A stretch of 64,000 nt of DNA from Actinoplanes sp. NBC_00393 (GTDB lineage: Bacteria > Actinomycetota > Actinomycetes > Mycobacteriales > Micromonosporaceae), in NCBI RefSeq assembly GCF_036053395.1, contig NZ_CP107942.1, positions 3,748,501-3,812,500 of the forward strand, in the 5' to 3' direction. Under the pieces are notes generated by a model. The model saw only the letters and a program-made list of their open reading frames with translations. It had not been told where the DNA came from and searched no databases. Positions 34,227-43,602 of this stretch are shown here, piece by piece; the first letter of the stretch is position 1; each line of letters starts with the position of its first letter. The translations under genes were made by a program, and so were the position numbers.

Positions 34227-36425
34227 CTACCGGCTCGCGCCGACCGGTTCGGGCAGGGCCGGCGGCTCGTCCGGCACCGCGTCGCGCAGCCGTTCGCCCT
34301 CCACGTCGACGTTCGGCAGCAGCCGGTCCAGCCAGCCGGGCAGCGCCCACGCGCGCCGGCCGAGCAGTGCCATCACCGCGGGCACGATCGTCATCCGGAC
34401 CACGAACGCGTCGAGCAGGATGGCCGCGGCCAGCGCGAACCCGATCGACTTGATCAGCGGGTCGGGCGCCAGGACGAACCCGGCGAACACGCTGATCATG
34501 ATGATCGCGGCGGCGGTGACCACCCGGGCGCCGTGCGCGTAGCCGACGGTCACCGCCCGGGTCGGTGGCGCGCCGTGCACGTGCTCCTCGCGCATCCGGC
34601 TGACCAGGAACACCTCGTAGTCCATCGCCAGGCCGAACACGATGCCGATCAGGATCACCGGCAGCAGGCTGACGATCGGCCCGGTCTGGTCCACCCCGAT
34701 CAGCTCGGCCAGCCAGCCCCACTGGAAGACCGCCACCACCGCGCCGAAGGTGGCCACCACCGACAGCAGGAACCCGGCGATCGCCTTCAGCGGCACCAGC
34801 ACCGAACGGAACAGCACGGTCAACAGCAGAAAGGCCAAAACAACGATCACCGCAAGGTACGGCAGAAGCGCGTCCCCCATCTTCGCGGCGATGTCGATCG
34901 TGACCGCCGTCGTGCCGGTCACCGCCAGGTCCGCGCCGGTGCGCTCCCGCAACCCCCCGTCGGCGTCGCGGATGGCGTGCACCAGGTCGGTGGTCTGCGT
35001 GCTGTCCGGCGCGCTGGCCGGGATCACCTGCAGCATCGCGGTGTCGCCGGCCGGGTTGAACGTCGGCGGGCTGACCGACACCACCCCGGGCAGCGCGGTG
35101 ATCGTGGCGGCCGCCGCGTTCGCCGCCGCCTTCGCATCCGGGCTGCCGGCGGCGTCCACGACGACCAGCAGCGGCCCGTTGTAGCCGGCGCCGAAACCTT
35201 CGGTCACCAGGTCGTAGGCCTTGCGCTGGGTGGTGTCCGGCCCGGCCATGTTGTCACCGGGAAGACCCAACCGCAGATCCAGCGCGGGTACGGCGATGAG
35301 CAGCAGCCCGGCGACCGCGGTGACCGTGGTCAGCACCGGTCTGCGGGTGATCGCCCGCGCCCAGCGCAGGCTCAGCGTCGGGCGTTCGCCGTCCGCTTCG
35401 ATGTCGCGGGTCTGCCCACCACGCCCGGTGATGCGCCGCCCGGCGAATCCGACCAGCGCCGGCAGCAGGGTGAGCGCGATCAGCACCGCCACCGCGACCG
35501 CGCCGGCCGCGGCCAGGCCCATCTCGGTCAGCACCGGGATGTTCACCACGGCCAGCGCAGTCAGCGCGACGAGCACGGTGAGCCCGGCGAAGGTGACCGC
35601 GGACCCGGCGGTGCCGACCGCGCGCCCGGCCGCCTCCGGCCCGCTGCGGCCCAGGGCCAGCTCGTGGCGGTACCGGGACACGATGAACAGCGCGTAGTCG
35701 ATGCTGACCGCGATGCCGAGCATCAGCGCCAGCGTCGACGTGCTGCTGCTCAGGTCGAACATTCCGGAGGCCAGCTGGATGCCGGCCATCGTGGTGGCCA
35801 CCCCGAGGAAGGCGGTGAGCAGCGGCAACCCGGCCGCGACGAGCGAGCCGAAGGTGATGGTGAGCACGACCGCGGCGACGCCGAAGCCGATCACCTCGCT
35901 CAGCCCCTGTTCCGGCTCGGTCTGCAGAGCGTCACCGCCGGCTTCCACGCTCAGCCCGGCGTCGCGGCCGGTCTGCGCGGCCGCGAGCAGCGCCTCCCGG
36001 TCGGCGTCGTCGACTTCGGGCGCGGGCACCCGGAACGCGACCTGGGCGTACGCGATCGTGCCCGCGCTGTTGATCGTGCCCCGCAGCGGATCGCTGACCT
36101 CGGCCACCTGCGGCCCGGTCCGCAGCGCCGCAACCGTGCGGCCGACCGCCGCCCGGTTGTCCGGGTCGGTGAGTTTCTCGCCCGCCGGGGCGGCGAACAC
36201 CACCCGGGCCCCCGCCCCGCCCGCCGGTGACTCGCCGAAGCGCTCGCCCAACAGGTCCTGAGCCTGCTGCGCCTCGGTACCGGGAATCGTGAAGTCGTCG
36301 GAGGTCGGCCCGGACAGGGTGGCGGCGCCGACGCCGAGCAGCCCCAGCATGGCCAGCCAGATCGCCAGGACCAGCTTGCGCCGGTGGAAGCTGAGCCGGC
36401 CGAGCCGGTACAGGTACGTTGCCAT
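34227..36425 (-). CDS. MMPL-family (RND-type) membrane transporter
   Basis: 732 residues with the actinobacterial MMPL plan of two halves, each with one helix, a large extracytoplasmic domain and five clustered helices. The first half contains FTIPGTEAQQAQDLL and ALMLGIAVSIDYALFIVSRYR; the second contains GIVFGLAMDYEVFLVSRMREE. The Asp-Tyr pairs in the SIDY and AMDY motifs are the proton-relay signature. Such proteins export lipids or lipophilic compounds across the membrane. ATG 36425 has a GAGGGGGGAA ribosome binding site. It is divergent from the two-component pair, which may regulate it. No trehalose-lipid or mycolate genes are nearby. Confidence 0.92.
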   Translation of the reverse strand: MATYLYRLGRLSFHRRKLVLAIWLAMLGLLGVGAATLSGPTSDDFTIPGTEAQQAQDLLGERFGESPAGGAGARVVFAAPAGEKLTDPDNRAAVGRTVAALRTGPQVAEVSDPLRGTINSAGTIAYAQVAFRVPAPEVDDADREALLAAAQTGRDAGLSVEAGGDALQTEPEQGLSEVIGFGVAAVVLTITFGSLVAAGLPLLTAFLGVATTMAGIQLASGMFDLSSSTSTLALMLGIAVSIDYALFIVSRYRHELALGRSGPEAAGRAVGTAGSAVTFAGLTVLVALTALAVVNIPVLTEMGLAAAGAVAVAVLIALTLLPALVGFAGRRITGRGGQTRDIEADGERPTLSLRWARAITRRPVLTTVTAVAGLLLIAVPALDLRLGLPGDNMAGPDTTQRKAYDLVTEGFGAGYNGPLLVVVDAAGSPDAKAAANAAAATITALPGVVSVSPPTFNPAGDTAMLQVIPASAPDSTQTTDLVHAIRDADGGLRERTGADLAVTGTTAVTIDIAAKMGDALLPYLAVIVVLAFLLLTVLFRSVLVPLKAIAGFLLSVVATFGAVVAVFQWGWLAELIGVDQTGPIVSLLPVILIGIVFGLAMDYEVFLVSRMREEHVHGAPPTRAVTVGYAHGARVVTAAAIIMISVFAGFVLAPDPLIKSIGFALAAAILLDAFVVRMTIVPAVMALLGRRAWALPGWLDRLLPNVDVEGERLRDAVPDEPPALPEPVGASR

Positions 36426-36587
36426 CGGTTCCCCCCTCGTTGACTGCTCCACACTCGCCAAACGCGCGCCGGAAGTCGTCGTCCAGCTGTGGACAGTCGG
36501 CTACCACGCTTGCGGTACAGCGACGGGCGGCCGGTACCACGACGAGACGACGCCGCCGGGTGACGCCCGCGCGTAGGGTCGGCAGGG

Positions 36588-37808
36588 ATGGACACGACCG
36601 ACGGGCACCTGATCGGGCGCTGGCGGGTGATCGCCGAGCGTCCGCTCCTGGTGGATTTCGTGCTCGCCCTGGTGCTGGCCGCCGCGGTGTTCAAGGCGGC
36701 GCTGACCGGGTCCGCGCACCGGCCGACCGGCTGGGACGTGCTGATCGCGGTGGTGGCGTTCGTGGCGGTGATGGGCCGTCGCCGTCGGCCGATGCTCGCG
36801 CTCGCCATCGCCACCACGGCCACCGCCGTCGCGGTGGTGCAGGACGTGCGCAACCCGGGTCTGATCGTGGCGCTGGGCGTCATCACGTACTCGATCGCCG
36901 CGCACACCGACCGGCGCCGCGGCTGGACCTGCGCGGTCGCCGCGTCGTCGAGCGTGTACCTGACGGTGGTGCTGCTCAACCGCGACGTCTGGTTGCGCGC
37001 CGACGTGCTCGGGGTGTTCGCGTGGGTGTTCCTGGCCGCCGCGGTCGGTGACGCGGCCCGCTCACACCGCGCCTACGTGCGCGAGGTGGAGCAGCGGGCC
37101 CGCCGCGCCGAGCAGAGTCGCGAGCAGGAGGCCCGCCGCCGGGTCACCGAGGAGCGGATGCGCATCGCCCGCGAGCTGCACGACGTGGTGGCGCACCACA
37201 TCGCGGTGATCAACGTGCAGGCCGGCGCGGCCGCGCACCTGCTGCACCGCCGGCCCGAGCAGGTGGAGCCGGCGCTGCACCACATCCGGGAGGCGTCGAA
37301 CAACGTGCTCGCCGAGATCCAGTCCGTGGTGGGGGTGCTGCGCGGTGCCGACGATCCGGCCGACACCGAACCGGCGCCCGGCCTGGAGCGGCTGCCCGAC
37401 CTGCTGGCCGGTCTGGAGGCCGCCGGTTTCCCGGTGCAGGCGCGGCAGCTCGGCGATCCGGGGCAGCTGCCGGCGGTGGCCGACCTGGCGGCGTACCGGA
37501 TCGTGCAGGAGGCGCTGACGAATGCGTACAAGCACGGCGCCGGCGCCGCCCGGCTCACCGTGCGGCATACCCCGGGCACGGTTGAGATCGAGGTGGTCAA
37601 CGCGCTGCCCGCGGCCGCGTCCGCGCCGGGTTCCGGGTACGGGCTGCTCGGCATGCAGGAACGCGCCGCGTCCGCGGGCGGCACGCTCACCACGGGGAAG
37701 GTGGCCGGCGACTTCCGGGTGCACGCGGTGCTGCCGGCCGGCACGCCCGCGTCGGCGCCGGCCTTCGGTTGCGGTGGCGGGCTGCACAGCCGGGTGCGAC
37801 CGACGTGA
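36588..37808 (+). CDS. NarL-type two-component sensor histidine kinase
   Basis: 406 residues with about four to five N-terminal transmembrane helices (17-158) and almost no extracytoplasmic domain, so it senses within or near the membrane. A coiled linker is followed by a HisKA_3 dimerisation domain with phospho-accepting His198 (ARELHDVVAHHIAV). The HATPase domain has AAYRIVQEALTNAYKHG and GLLGMQERA. Its GTGA overlap with the response regulator fixes the pair. The MMPL gene runs divergently from the start and is a plausible target. Confidence 0.93.
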   Translation: MDTTDGHLIGRWRVIAERPLLVDFVLALVLAAAVFKAALTGSAHRPTGWDVLIAVVAFVAVMGRRRRPMLALAIATTATAVAVVQDVRNPGLIVALGVITYSIAAHTDRRRGWTCAVAASSSVYLTVVLLNRDVWLRADVLGVFAWVFLAAAVGDAARSHRAYVREVEQRARRAEQSREQEARRRVTEERMRIARELHDVVAHHIAVINVQAGAAAHLLHRRPEQVEPALHHIREASNNVLAEIQSVVGVLRGADDPADTEPAPGLERLPDLLAGLEAAGFPVQARQLGDPGQLPAVADLAAYRIVQEALTNAYKHGAGAARLTVRHTPGTVEIEVVNALPAAASAPGSGYGLLGMQERAASAGGTLTTGKVAGDFRVHAVLPAGTPASAPAFGCGGGLHSRVRPT

Positions 37809-38485
37809 CCATCCGGGTGCTGCTCGCCGACGACCAGGCGCTGATCCGGGCCGGCTTCCGCATGATCATCGACTCGGAGCCGGGATTCGAGGTGGTCGCC
37901 GAGGCCACCGACGGGCGCGAGGCGCTCGGCCTGGCCCGCACGGCCCGCGCGGACGTGGTCCTGATGGACATCCGGATGCCGCACATGGACGGCCTGGAGG
38001 CGACCCGGCGCATCGGCGCCGACGACGACCTGGCCGGGGTCCGGGTGCTCGTGCTGACCACGTTCGAGAACGACGACAACGTGTTCCTGGCGCTGCAGGC
38101 CGGCGCGAGCGGGTTCCTCGGCAAGGGTGTCGCGCCGGAGGATCTGCTGCACGCGATCCGGGTGGTGGCCGGCGGTGAGGCGCTGCTGTCGCCGCGGGCC
38201 ACCCAGGCCCTGGTCGGCCGGTTCCTGGATCATCTGCGGCCGGTGACCCCGCCGCCACCGGCGCTCGACGAGCTCACCGAACGCGAACGCGAGGTGCTGG
38301 TGCTGGTCGCTCACGGGCTGTCCAACGGCGACATCGCCGGCCGGCTGCACCTCTCGCCGTTGACCGCGAAGACCCACGTGAACCGGGCGATGACCAAGCT
38401 GGGGGTCCGGGATCGCGCCCAGCTGGTGGTCATCGCGTACCAGTGTGGTCTGGTCCGGCCGGGCGACGCCCTGCCGCAACGGTGA
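37805..38485 (+). CDS. NarL/LuxR-type response regulator
   Basis: 226 residues. The receiver has the acidic pair Asp9-Asp10, phospho-acceptor Asp55 (VVLMDIRMP), Thr in LVLTTF and Lys in FLGKG. The LuxR helix-turn-helix (about 160-222) contains LTEREREVLVLVAHGLSNGD and TAKTHVNRAMTKLG. All receiver residues are intact, unlike in the regulator at 2738. It is activated by the preceding kinase. Its last codons form one side of a strong terminator. Confidence 0.94.
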   Translation: MTIRVLLADDQALIRAGFRMIIDSEPGFEVVAEATDGREALGLARTARADVVLMDIRMPHMDGLEATRRIGADDDLAGVRVLVLTTFENDDNVFLALQAGASGFLGKGVAPEDLLHAIRVVAGGEALLSPRATQALVGRFLDHLRPVTPPPPALDELTEREREVLVLVAHGLSNGDIAGRLHLSPLTAKTHVNRAMTKLGVRDRAQLVVIAYQCGLVRPGDALPQR

Positions 38486-38515
38486 CCGCGGGGGCGACCG
38501 CGGTCACCGTTGCGG
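38474..38515. terminator. Bidirectional terminator with 17-bp perfect stem
   Basis: CCGCAACGGTGACCGCG pairs perfectly with its complement 8 nt later. The left arm contains the last codons and the TGA of the response regulator; the right arm ends 4 bp before the stop of the convergent secreted-protein gene. It serves both genes. Confidence 0.88.
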
Positions 38516-38518
38516 TGC

Positions 38519-39127
38519 CTATTGCAGGTTGAGCGTCATCGTGTTGTTCGGACCGGACAGCAGCAGGGTGAGCAGCGGCGTCAGCGCGCCGCAGCCGGTG
38601 AACCGCGGGATGGTGTAGGTGCCCTGCATGGTGATCGGCTTGAACAGGTCCACCGGGGTGGTGTTGTTCAGCGTCAGCGTCGACGGCTTGGCCGTGCGGC
38701 AGCCCTTCTTCACCAGGTTGATCTTCGGTGCGGCGTCGGCGTGCACGTTGACGACCTGCAGCGTGAACGTCGTCGTGGTCGACAGCTTCGAGGCGCCGAG
38801 GTCGATCGTGCCGGTCAGCCCGCCGACCGGGACGATCTTCACGGTCGAGGTGACGCCGAGCAGGTTGGCCAGTTTCAGCTTGGCGGTGAGGTCGGCCAGG
38901 TTGGCGCTGCCGGTGACCGTGTTGGTCTCCAGGTCGATCTGGGTCTGCACCGACGACGTCGGGACGGGGACGTCGACGTTCGGTTTGGCCAGGTGCGTCG
39001 TACCGGTGACGTTGTTGAAGTTGATCGGGATCGGCGCGGCCTGCGCCGGGGCGCCGACCGCGAGGGTGGCGGCGGCCCCGAGCAGGGCCGTGGTGGCGAG
39101 CATGATGGTGCGGCGTAGGTGGTGCAC
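38519..39127 (-). CDS. Secreted beta-rich protein
   Basis: 202 residues with a Sec signal peptide (VHHLRRTIMLATTALLGAAA, cleavage near APAQA-AP). The mature part is Thr/Val/Asn-rich, strand after strand (NNVTGTTHLAKP, TSTVKIVPVGGLTGTIDLGA), with a possible disulphide between two Cys in the last third. I place it with small actinobacterial secreted beta proteins of unknown role. GTG 39127 is chosen because GGAGG lies 8 nt upstream; GTG 39139 is an alternative. It is monocistronic, ended by the shared terminator. Confidence 0.8.
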   Translation of the reverse strand: MHHLRRTIMLATTALLGAAATLAVGAPAQAAPIPINFNNVTGTTHLAKPNVDVPVPTSSVQTQIDLETNTVTGSANLADLTAKLKLANLLGVTSTVKIVPVGGLTGTIDLGASKLSTTTTFTLQVVNVHADAAPKINLVKKGCRTAKPSTLTLNNTTPVDLFKPITMQGTYTIPRFTGCGALTPLLTLLLSGPNNTMTLNLQ

Positions 39128-39223
39128 GGGTGCCTCCACAGAGGGTGGTTTCTCTGACGGATGGGGTGGCGACCCGCACGTTACCCGAGAGTAAGTATTG
39201 ATGGAATACCGTCGATGCGACGG

Positions 39224-40696
39224 TTACACGCCGACGCCGCGCCAGCCGTCGAAGCAGTAACGGCCGAACTCGGCGAGCTCGCGCACCGGCCCGGTCCGCT
39301 CCTCGGCGACCGTGGGCTGCGGCGGCTCCGGTGGCGGCGTGCGGTCCGCCGGTGGCCGGCTGGGCGGCACGCCGGTGCGCTTGGGCGGCGCCAGCAGATA
39401 GTGCCGGATGGTCGCCGGGAAGCGTTCGGTGAGCAGGTTGCGCGGGCGCTCCCAGACGATGCCGGCCTCCTCGCACGCCTCCCGGACCGCACGCTCGGAG
39501 GCCAGGTTGGCGAAACCGGAACGCTGGTAAGGCAGCACGTGGTGCACCCGGTGCGGGCTCAGGCCGGCGGTCAGGAACAGGTCGATCCACCGGTTGCCGA
39601 CCACGCTGAGGTCGTAGCTCAGGCACACCTGCTGCGCCGCCCAGTCGTTGCGCAGGTGCCCCGGGATCGCGGCGAGATCGTCGTCCTCGGCGTCCTCGAA
39701 GTCGTGGCTCGCGACCACCAGGAACGTGTTGATCCACAGCGTGATGACGAACTGGGCGATCCACGCGAGTACGTGACCGGTGGCCAGGCAGGCGATCAGC
39801 TCGGCCAGCAGCAACGCCCGGACCAGCCAGAATTCGAGACGGTACGAGTGACGCTCGCGCTCCCTGGCGATGACCTCGTAGCCGCGCACACCGAGCCCGG
39901 ACACCAGGATGCCGAACTTGTGCAGCGTGTAACCGGGCACCCGCAACAGCGGATGCAGCCGCAGCATCCCGTCGAAGAACGTGCGTTTCACGTCCGCGCC
40001 GGAACCCAGGTACGGGTGGTGCAGCAGCACGTGTCCGTCCGTACCGATCAGGCAGGTGCCGACGTAGTTGACGTCGAACAGCGCCTTGCCGAACGGCACC
40101 GCGAACCGGCGGCGGCCCGGCTTGGACCTGCGGTGGATGTGGTAATGACCGGCGCCGGCGAGCGCGGTGCGGGTGAGCACCACCGTGACCACGAACAGCC
40201 AGGCCGGCATGATCCCGACCAGCAGCAGGGCGAACGCGCCGACGTGCGCGGCGCCGATGAGCGCGGTGACGACATCGAAGGCCCGGTCGTGGCGGCGTAC
40301 GGCCGGCCGGGACAGATACGTGTCGAGTTTCGCACGGATCGCGGCCAGCAGTGAGCCCCGCTCGGCGTACTCCAGCCGGGGCAGATCCTTCGACGCGTCG
40401 AACTCGGGCGCCATCAGGAACGGCGGCACCCCCATCTTCGGCAGCACGTCCGCCGCGGTGGGCCCGTCGATGCGGTACTTCGCGAGGATCCGGCGCAGCC
40501 GGGCCGGATCCCGGTGATAGGTGTGGAACAGCGCGCTGATGTCGCGGCCCTGGGTGGTCTCGAACCAGATGTTGCCGCCGGGATGGGTGTCCGCCCACTC
40601 GGAGAAGTCGTACGCAAGCCCGTCGACGATCCAGAACGGCGGCCCCTGCGGCAGCACCGTCCCGGTGAACGGGCTGCTCGGTGTGGTGTCGACCAT
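39224..40696 (-). CDS. Cytochrome b5-fatty acid desaturase fusion (second of two)
   Basis: 490 residues. The N-terminal cytochrome b5 domain (about 20-75) has the heme-binding HPGG at 38-41 and a second His in HTYHRD (58/61). The membrane desaturase domain (about 140-400) has His boxes HYHIH (184-188), HVLLHH (222-227) and HRVHH (382-386), plus His331 in ASHDFE. The fused b5 supplies electrons directly to the di-iron site. The C-terminal 50 residues are Pro-rich. It starts 1 bp after the stop of a close paralogue. Which chain is desaturated or hydroxylated is unknown; the linked polyketide synthase suggests a polyketide or fatty starter chain. Confidence 0.9.
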   Translation of the reverse strand: MVDTTPSSPFTGTVLPQGPPFWIVDGLAYDFSEWADTHPGGNIWFETTQGRDISALFHTYHRDPARLRRILAKYRIDGPTAADVLPKMGVPPFLMAPEFDASKDLPRLEYAERGSLLAAIRAKLDTYLSRPAVRRHDRAFDVVTALIGAAHVGAFALLLVGIMPAWLFVVTVVLTRTALAGAGHYHIHRRSKPGRRRFAVPFGKALFDVNYVGTCLIGTDGHVLLHHPYLGSGADVKRTFFDGMLRLHPLLRVPGYTLHKFGILVSGLGVRGYEVIARERERHSYRLEFWLVRALLLAELIACLATGHVLAWIAQFVITLWINTFLVVASHDFEDAEDDDLAAIPGHLRNDWAAQQVCLSYDLSVVGNRWIDLFLTAGLSPHRVHHVLPYQRSGFANLASERAVREACEEAGIVWERPRNLLTERFPATIRHYLLAPPKRTGVPPSRPPADRTPPPEPPQPTVAEERTGPVRELAEFGRYCFDGWRGVGV

Positions 40697-40697
40697 C

Positions 40698-42140
40698 TCA
40701 GTCCTCTCCGGTGCGCCAGCCGTTGACGAGGTAACGTCCGGCGCCGATCTTCTTCACGGCCGGTGCGGTCAGATAGGTGCGCACGAACACCGGGAACCGC
40801 TCGGTGAACAGGTTGCGCGGGCGTTCCCAGACCATCCCGGCCGTCTCGCAGGCGGCACGGACCGCCGGCTCGGACGCCAGGTTGGCGAACCCGGAACGCT
40901 GGAACGGCAGCGTGTGATGCACCCGGTGGGTGTTGAGCCCGGCCGACAGGAACACGTCGGCCCACTTGTTGCCGATGATCGTCAGGTCGTAGCTGAGGTG
41001 GATCTGCCGGGCCGCCCAGTCGTCGCGCAGCCGATCGGGCAGCCCGTCGACCGGGGCGTCCCGCTCGTCCGGCTCGAAGTCGTGGCTGGCGGTGATCAGC
41101 ACGGTGTTGAACCACAGCGTCAGCACGAACTGGGCCAGCCAGGCGAGCCAGTGCCCGGTCACCGCGCAGGCGACGAACTCGGCGGCCAGGAATCCGCGGA
41201 CCAGCCAGAACTCGGCACGGATGCCGGCGTGGTGGGTGCTGCCGAAGATGATCGGGAAGCCCAGCCGGGCGATGCCGCCCAGCGCCATCCCCAGCTTGAG
41301 CACGGTGTAGGCGGGGATCCGCAGCGCCGGGTGCACCCTCCGCAGTGCACCGAGGAACGCGCCCTTGATGTCGGCGCCGCTGCCCAGATACGGGTGGTGC
41401 AGGATGACGTGCCCGTCCACCCCGACCAGGTACGTGCCCACGTAGTTGAAGTCGAACAGCGTGCTGGGCAGCATCCCCGGGCTCAGCACCCGCGCCGGGC
41501 GCCGCGGCTTGCGGCGGTGCAGGTAGAAGTGGCCGGAGCCGGCCAGCGCCGTGCGGGTGAGGACCATCAGCAGCACGCACGCCCAGGCGGGCAGCGCGCC
41601 GAGCAGCAGGGCGGCCAGCACGGCGAGGTGCCCGGCGAGCACGGTCACGCTGATCGCGTCGAAGACCCGGTCGTAGCGCAGCAGCCGTTCGCGGGGCGCC
41701 CGTCTCTCGACCTCGCGGACGATCTCGGTACGCAGGTCGCCCGGCTTGGCGAACTCGAAGCGCGGCAGGTCGGTGGCCGCGTCGAAGCCGTCCGGCAGCA
41801 GGAACGGGGGCAGGCCCAGGTTCGGGATGACGTGCCCGGCGCCGACGTCGTCGATCCGGTACTTCGCGAGGATCGTGCGCAGCCGCTGCGGATCGCGGTG
41901 GTAGGTGTGGAACAGGGCGCTGATGTCCCGGCCGATCGACTCGGCGAACCAGGCGCCGCCGCCGGGATGCTTGTCCATCCACTCGCTGAAGTCGTAGGCC
42001 TCGCCGTCGACGATCCAGAACGGGCGGGGCAGGCCGGTGCGGTCACGTTCGGCGAGGGCGAGGTCGGGCCCGAGCGGATGCGCTCCCTGGGGTGGAGGCC
42101 GGTGCGGCGGGCCGGGCCGGCGCGGTGGCAGCTTGCTCAT
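40698..42140 (-). CDS. Cytochrome b5-fatty acid desaturase fusion (first of two)
   Basis: 480 residues, clearly paralogous to the next gene and with the same order. A Pro-rich N-terminal extension (1-38) is followed by a cytochrome b5 domain (HPGG at 58-61, second His in FHTYHRD). The desaturase has boxes HFYLH (204-208), HVILHH (244-249) and HRVHH. The ATG overlaps the polyketide synthase stop (ATGA), so synthesis is coupled. Bacterial b5-desaturase fusions are uncommon compared with the eukaryotic front-end desaturases. The third box is HRVHH, not the QxxHH of front-end enzymes, so the regiochemistry cannot be inferred from that. Confidence 0.9.
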   Translation of the reverse strand: MSKLPPRRPGPPHRPPPQGAHPLGPDLALAERDRTGLPRPFWIVDGEAYDFSEWMDKHPGGGAWFAESIGRDISALFHTYHRDPQRLRTILAKYRIDDVGAGHVIPNLGLPPFLLPDGFDAATDLPRFEFAKPGDLRTEIVREVERRAPRERLLRYDRVFDAISVTVLAGHLAVLAALLLGALPAWACVLLMVLTRTALAGSGHFYLHRRKPRRPARVLSPGMLPSTLFDFNYVGTYLVGVDGHVILHHPYLGSGADIKGAFLGALRRVHPALRIPAYTVLKLGMALGGIARLGFPIIFGSTHHAGIRAEFWLVRGFLAAEFVACAVTGHWLAWLAQFVLTLWFNTVLITASHDFEPDERDAPVDGLPDRLRDDWAARQIHLSYDLTIIGNKWADVFLSAGLNTHRVHHTLPFQRSGFANLASEPAVRAACETAGMVWERPRNLFTERFPVFVRTYLTAPAVKKIGAGRYLVNGWRTGED

Positions 42141-43303
42141 CGGTGATCACCTCCGGCGTTGACTTCGTGGCCGGCTTCGTCGCCGACGAAGCGCAGCAGC
42201 GCGGTCTCGATCTGGGCGCCCGGCCCCATGGTGATCATCACGCCGAGGTCGCCGGCGACCGCCGTGCCCTCGGCCAGCAGACGCTCCAAGCTGACCAGGA
42301 AGCTGCCGCTGGAGATGTTGCCGTAGTCGCGCAGCACCGACCGGGTGTGCCGCACGTCGTGCTCGTCGAGCCCCAGACTCACCTTGATCGAGTCGATCAC
42401 CGCGCCGCCGCCGGTGTGCATCACCCAGTGCCGGATCGCGGACCGCTCCAGCCCGTGCCGGGCGAGCAGCCGGTCCACCGGCTGATAGACGTTGAACCCG
42501 ATGACGTACGGGATGTCGCGGTCGAGGAAGAAGCTCCATTTATGGTGTTCGGCATTCCAGTCGAACCGCATCGCCGGCCACTGTTCCGGGATGCAGAAAC
42601 TCTCGAAATCCAGAATCTGCGGGCGCACCCCGCGACCCGCCCCGGCAGCCGATCCGGCGGTCACCACCGCGGCCGCCGCGCCGTCGCCGAAAATGCTGTT
42701 CACGATGCCGGTTCCCGGGGTGTCGTCGGCGACATAGATCGCCGAATTGATCTCGCAGCAGACCAGCAGCGCGATCTTGTCCGGATGGTTCCCGGCCCAT
42801 TGCGCGACCGCATTCATGCCGTTCAGCCCGGCGTTGCAGCCCATTCCGACCAGGTCGGCGCGGTGCAGGTCGCGACGGAACCCGAGCTCGCGGGAGAGCA
42901 GCGAACTCAGCCCCGGAACCATGAAGCCGGTGGTCGTGATGCACATCAGATAGTCGACGTCGCCGGCCTCGAGCGACGCCGCGCTCAGCGCCTGCCCGAT
43001 CGCCTGAGCACCGATCTCGAGGGCGCCGTCGCGGAACCGGCGGTGCAGATCCACCGGCGTCTCCACCGGGATACGCCCGCCCGGTCCCGGCTCCTCGGCC
43101 GGCAGAAAGAGGCGCCGGGTACGGATGTGCGGCGCACTCAGCAGCTTGCGCACGACCCGGTTGGTGAGGCCGAGCAGAGTGCCTATCTCGTCCTGCGTGT
43201 AGGAGCGCCGGGGAAAGGCACTGCCGACCGAGGCGACAAGTGCCGGACGGGTCGCCAGCCCGGGCACGGCGGCGGAAAGCATTTCCGTTGCATGGGTGGA
43301 CAT
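42137..43303 (-). CDS. DpgA-like type III polyketide synthase
   Basis: 388 residues, thiolase fold. The catalytic triad is Cys156 (LVGMGCNAG), His296 (HWVMHTGGG) and Asn329 (RDYGNISSG). The TMGPG loop near the C-terminus, instead of the plant GFGPG, matches the DpgA group that makes 3,5-dihydroxyphenylacetyl-CoA from malonyl-CoA. However, none of the partners DpgB, DpgC or DpgD is present, so a different product is likely. It is first in an operon with two b5-desaturases. ATG 43303 has AAGGACG upstream. Product and starter unit are unknown. Confidence 0.9.
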   Translation of the reverse strand: MSTHATEMLSAAVPGLATRPALVASVGSAFPRRSYTQDEIGTLLGLTNRVVRKLLSAPHIRTRRLFLPAEEPGPGGRIPVETPVDLHRRFRDGALEIGAQAIGQALSAASLEAGDVDYLMCITTTGFMVPGLSSLLSRELGFRRDLHRADLVGMGCNAGLNGMNAVAQWAGNHPDKIALLVCCEINSAIYVADDTPGTGIVNSIFGDGAAAAVVTAGSAAGAGRGVRPQILDFESFCIPEQWPAMRFDWNAEHHKWSFFLDRDIPYVIGFNVYQPVDRLLARHGLERSAIRHWVMHTGGGAVIDSIKVSLGLDEHDVRHTRSVLRDYGNISSGSFLVSLERLLAEGTAVAGDLGVMITMGPGAQIETALLRFVGDEAGHEVNAGGDHR

Positions 43304-43602
43304 AGGCGTCCTTAGGTCTAATTCGGATGGCTTATCGCGAGAGCCCAGCAATGGCGAGGAACGATAGCAGGGGCGTCCCGTTTCTCGCTGTCCCTATTGC
43401 GACTCGAACATCCGGGGCACAATTTCCGCTCTTAGCGGGCGACAGATACCCCTATTCTGATTTGCAGCATTATCCGATCGGCATTGATCTCTTTCGGTCA
43501 GCTTCGCGCGCCTGAGGTTCCGGAACCGCAAACCGTTGACGGCCGGGAGACGGGCCTGCGAGCGTACGTGCATCGATGATCTCGAATGCGCTGGAGCGGC
43601 AC
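43304..43602. promoter_or_regulatory. Divergent promoter region between PKS and GH92 genes
   Basis: 299 bp, noticeably richer in A/T (43320-43500) than the coding DNA around it. It contains a perfect 12-nt palindrome GGTTCCGGAACC (43516-43527), 76 bp before the GH92 start, and a short hairpin CCGCTCTTAGCGG (43427-43439). Promoters for both directions must lie here; no -10/-35 pair is convincing. Confidence 0.55.

Noticed and set aside
39224..43303. Glycopeptide antibiotic (dpg) cluster
   Set aside because: Only a DpgA-like enzyme is present; no DpgB-D, NRPS or P450 cross-linking genes adjoin it.
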